A stretch of 7,033 nt of DNA from Gemmatimonadota bacterium. GTDB taxonomy: Bacteria > Gemmatimonadota > Gemmatimonadetes > Gemmatimonadales > GWC2-71-9. Shown piece by piece: positions 5,715-7,033 of the stretch. The DNA is taken from NCBI GenBank assembly GCA_003220975.1, contig QHTX01000181.1, positions 1 to 7,033 of the forward strand, read 5' to 3'. How positions within the stretch are numbered: position 1 is the stretch's first letter; each line of letters starts with the position of its first letter. The position numbers and the translations under genes are program-made. The notes below the pieces were generated by a model that saw only the letters and a program-made list of their open reading frames with translations, ran no database searches and was not told the origin of the DNA.

Positions 5715-6518
5715 ATGCCCGACCGCGCCCCCCCCGTCCCCCCCGTCCCCTCTGTGCCCCCGGCCTCGCTGCCCCTCACGGTCGTGATCCCGACGCTCAA
5801 CGAGGCATGGCAGATCGCGGAAGCGCTGGCGTCGCTGCGCTGGGCCGACGAGGTCATCGTCGCCGACGGGGGCTCGACGGACGACACGGTGGCGATCGCG
5901 CGCGCGCACGGGGCCAGGGTCATCGAGGTCAAGGGTCCGACGATCGCCGCCCAACGCAACGCCGCCATCGCGGCCGCGCGGAACCAGTGGATCCTCGCCC
6001 TCGACGCCGACGAGCGCGTGACCGCCGCCCTGCGGGAGGAGCTGGGGGTGGTGCTGGCGGCGCCGGCACACGCGGCGTACCGGATACGGATGCAGAACAT
6101 CTATCTCGGGCGCGAGCGGCGGCGCGGTCGCTGGGGGCGTGACTGGCACGTCCGCTTGTTCCAGCGGTCGCGACGCTTCGTCGAGACCCGCGTGCACGAA
6201 CACCTCGAGCGCGTTCCCGATACGGGCGAGCTCAGTGGCTGTATCCGCCACGCCCCGTACCGCGACCTGACGCACCATCTCGAGAAGATCATCCTGTACG
6301 CCCGCTGGGGAGCCCAGGACCTGCACGCGCGCGGCCGCCGCGCCACCGCCTGGGACTTGACCGCCCGGCCGCTGTGGCGATTCGCGCGCGACTACGTCGT
6401 GGCGGGCAGCTGGCTCGACGGCCGCGGCGGTATCGTCGCCTCCGTCCTCACGGCGTACTCTGGATTCCTCAAGTACGCCTACCTCTGGGACCTGGGAGCG
6501 CGGTCTCCTACCGCGTGA
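5715..6518 (+). CDS. GT2-family glycosyltransferase, WaaE/KdtX-like
   Basis: A 267-residue GT-A fold glycosyltransferase. After a Pro/Val-rich leader (residues about 6-16) the catalytic domain begins with LTVVIPTLNE (21-30). WADEVIVADGGSTDDT (43-58) contributes the nucleotide-binding aspartates, AAQRNAAI follows, and LALDADE (94-100) provides the DxD-type metal site (Asp97, Asp99). The C-terminal part, with HAPYRDLTHHLEK, RPLWRF, a LDGRGG turn and TAYSGFLKYAYLWD, is typical of the LPS-core beta-glucosyltransferase-like group (WaaE/KdtX/LgtF). These proteins add a sugar to the inner core at the cytoplasmic face of the membrane. The length fits the group. The exact donor and acceptor cannot be told. 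The GAGG ribosome site fixes the ATG. Codons 5-12 contain runs of eight and seven C. The next gene starts 16 bases after the stop, so the two are probably co-transcribed. Confidence 0.93.
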   Translation: MPDRAPPVPPVPSVPPASLPLTVVIPTLNEAWQIAEALASLRWADEVIVADGGSTDDTVAIARAHGARVIEVKGPTIAAQRNAAIAAARNQWILALDADERVTAALREELGVVLAAPAHAAYRIRMQNIYLGRERRRGRWGRDWHVRLFQRSRRFVETRVHEHLERVPDTGELSGCIRHAPYRDLTHHLEKIILYARWGAQDLHARGRRATAWDLTARPLWRFARDYVVAGSWLDGRGGIVASVLTAYSGFLKYAYLWDLGARSPTA

Positions 6519-6534
6519 GCGCGTCCGTCCGAGC

Positions 6535-7033
6535 ATGAGACTCCCGATCCTGATGTACCACAAAGTCGATCGGATGCCGCCGGGAGCCCGCTACGTGCGG
6601 AACTACGTGCTGCCGGAGCAATTCGAAGCCCAGCTCGCCGCGCTGGCCCGCTGGGGGTATCGCACCGTGTCGTTCGGCGAGTGGCTCGCCTACCGGCGCG
6701 GCGCGGCGGACCTGCCGCGCCGGCCGATCATCGTCACCTTCGACGATGGGTACCGTTCCACATACGAGATCGCGTGGCCGCTGCTGCAACGCTTCGGTTA
6801 CACCGCCACGGTGTTCCTCGTGTCGGATCTCATCGGCAAGACCAACGCGTGGGATGTCCACGAGGTCCAGGAGCCGCTGCTCGGCCGCGCGGAGATCGCC
6901 GAGATGCAGCGCGGCGGCATCGGGTTCGAATCGCACACCAAGACCCACGCGGCGCTCACGCTGATCGAGCCGGACCGCGCGATGGAAGAGCTCACCGCCG
7001 CCCGCGTCACCCTCGCCGAGCTGCTCGGCACCC
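6535..7033 (+). CDS. NodB-type polysaccharide deacetylase (3' end outside window)
   Basis: An ATG at 6535 opens a frame to the window edge, 166 complete codons. The N-terminus MRLPILMYHKVD is characteristic of carbohydrate esterase family 4 proteins of surface-glycan loci. The NodB metal and catalytic motifs are present: TFDDGY with Asp70 (expected general base) and Asp71 (metal ligand), and SHTKTH with His134 and His138 (metal ligands). The segment ATVFLVSDLIGKTNAWD (91-107) lies between them as in relatives. No signal peptide is visible, as in many locus-encoded members. Expected reaction: metal-dependent removal of N- or O-acetyl groups from an aminosugar of a glycan or its lipid-linked precursor. 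It starts 16 bases after the GT2 gene with only a weak GAG as ribosome site, consistent with coupling. The remaining catalytic-domain motifs lie beyond the edge. Confidence 0.92.
   Translation, partial: MRLPILMYHKVDRMPPGARYVRNYVLPEQFEAQLAALARWGYRTVSFGEWLAYRRGAADLPRRPIIVTFDDGYRSTYEIAWPLLQRFGYTATVFLVSDLIGKTNAWDVHEVQEPLLGRAEIAEMQRGGIGFESHTKTHAALTLIEPDRAMEELTAARVTLAELLGT

Noticed and set aside
3258..6563. A single very long minus-strand open frame of about 1100 codons, suggesting a giant fusion protein
   Set aside because: Only the part from 4439 down encodes a recognisable protein. The rest is an Arg/Pro/Ala-rich out-of-frame reading of the first GT4 gene and the antisense of the GT2 glycosyltransferase, open by chance because of high GC.

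Overview
The window is high-GC, densely coded bacterial DNA. Genes abut or overlap by a few bases, and no stretch above about 100 bases lacks a gene. The glycosyltransferases and the NodB-type deacetylase look like a cell-surface glycan locus of a Gram-negative-type bacterium. The style (very GC-rich, weak Shine-Dalgarno signals, a patatin of the RssA/NTE type) would fit a phylum such as Gemmatimonadota, but that placement is a guess. There are no RNA genes, CRISPR arrays, insertion sequences or tRNA-linked attachment sites that I can support.

Left part (1-2116), minus strand: a DppC/OppC-type ABC transporter permease is transcribed first. It is coupled by an ATGA overlap to a class V PLP-dependent aminotransferase-fold enzyme. 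After 18 bases comes the start of a third gene, cut by the window edge, of which only a hydrophobic N-terminus is visible. No partner permease, solute-binding protein or ATPase lies next to the permease inside the window.

Middle (2163-3245), plus strand, divergent from the permease: a patatin-like serine hydrolase carrying a C-terminal single-cluster ferredoxin-like domain with four well-placed cysteines. This domain combination is the most unusual protein in the window.

Right part (3258-7033): two tandem paralogous GT4 glycosyltransferases on the minus strand, converging on the patatin gene with a 12-base gap. The second of the pair has no canonical start codon near its conserved N-terminus and appears to start at a CTG inside a CTGA stop/start overlap. 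Divergent from them across a 100-base regulatory gap is a plus-strand operon: a WaaE/KdtX-like GT2 glycosyltransferase followed by a polysaccharide deacetylase that runs off the window. The gap holds a perfect TATAAT box flanked by a 16-base inverted repeat and could fire in both directions. Together these four genes probably build and modify a surface polysaccharide or lipid-linked glycan. The sugars and the final product cannot be read from the sequence.
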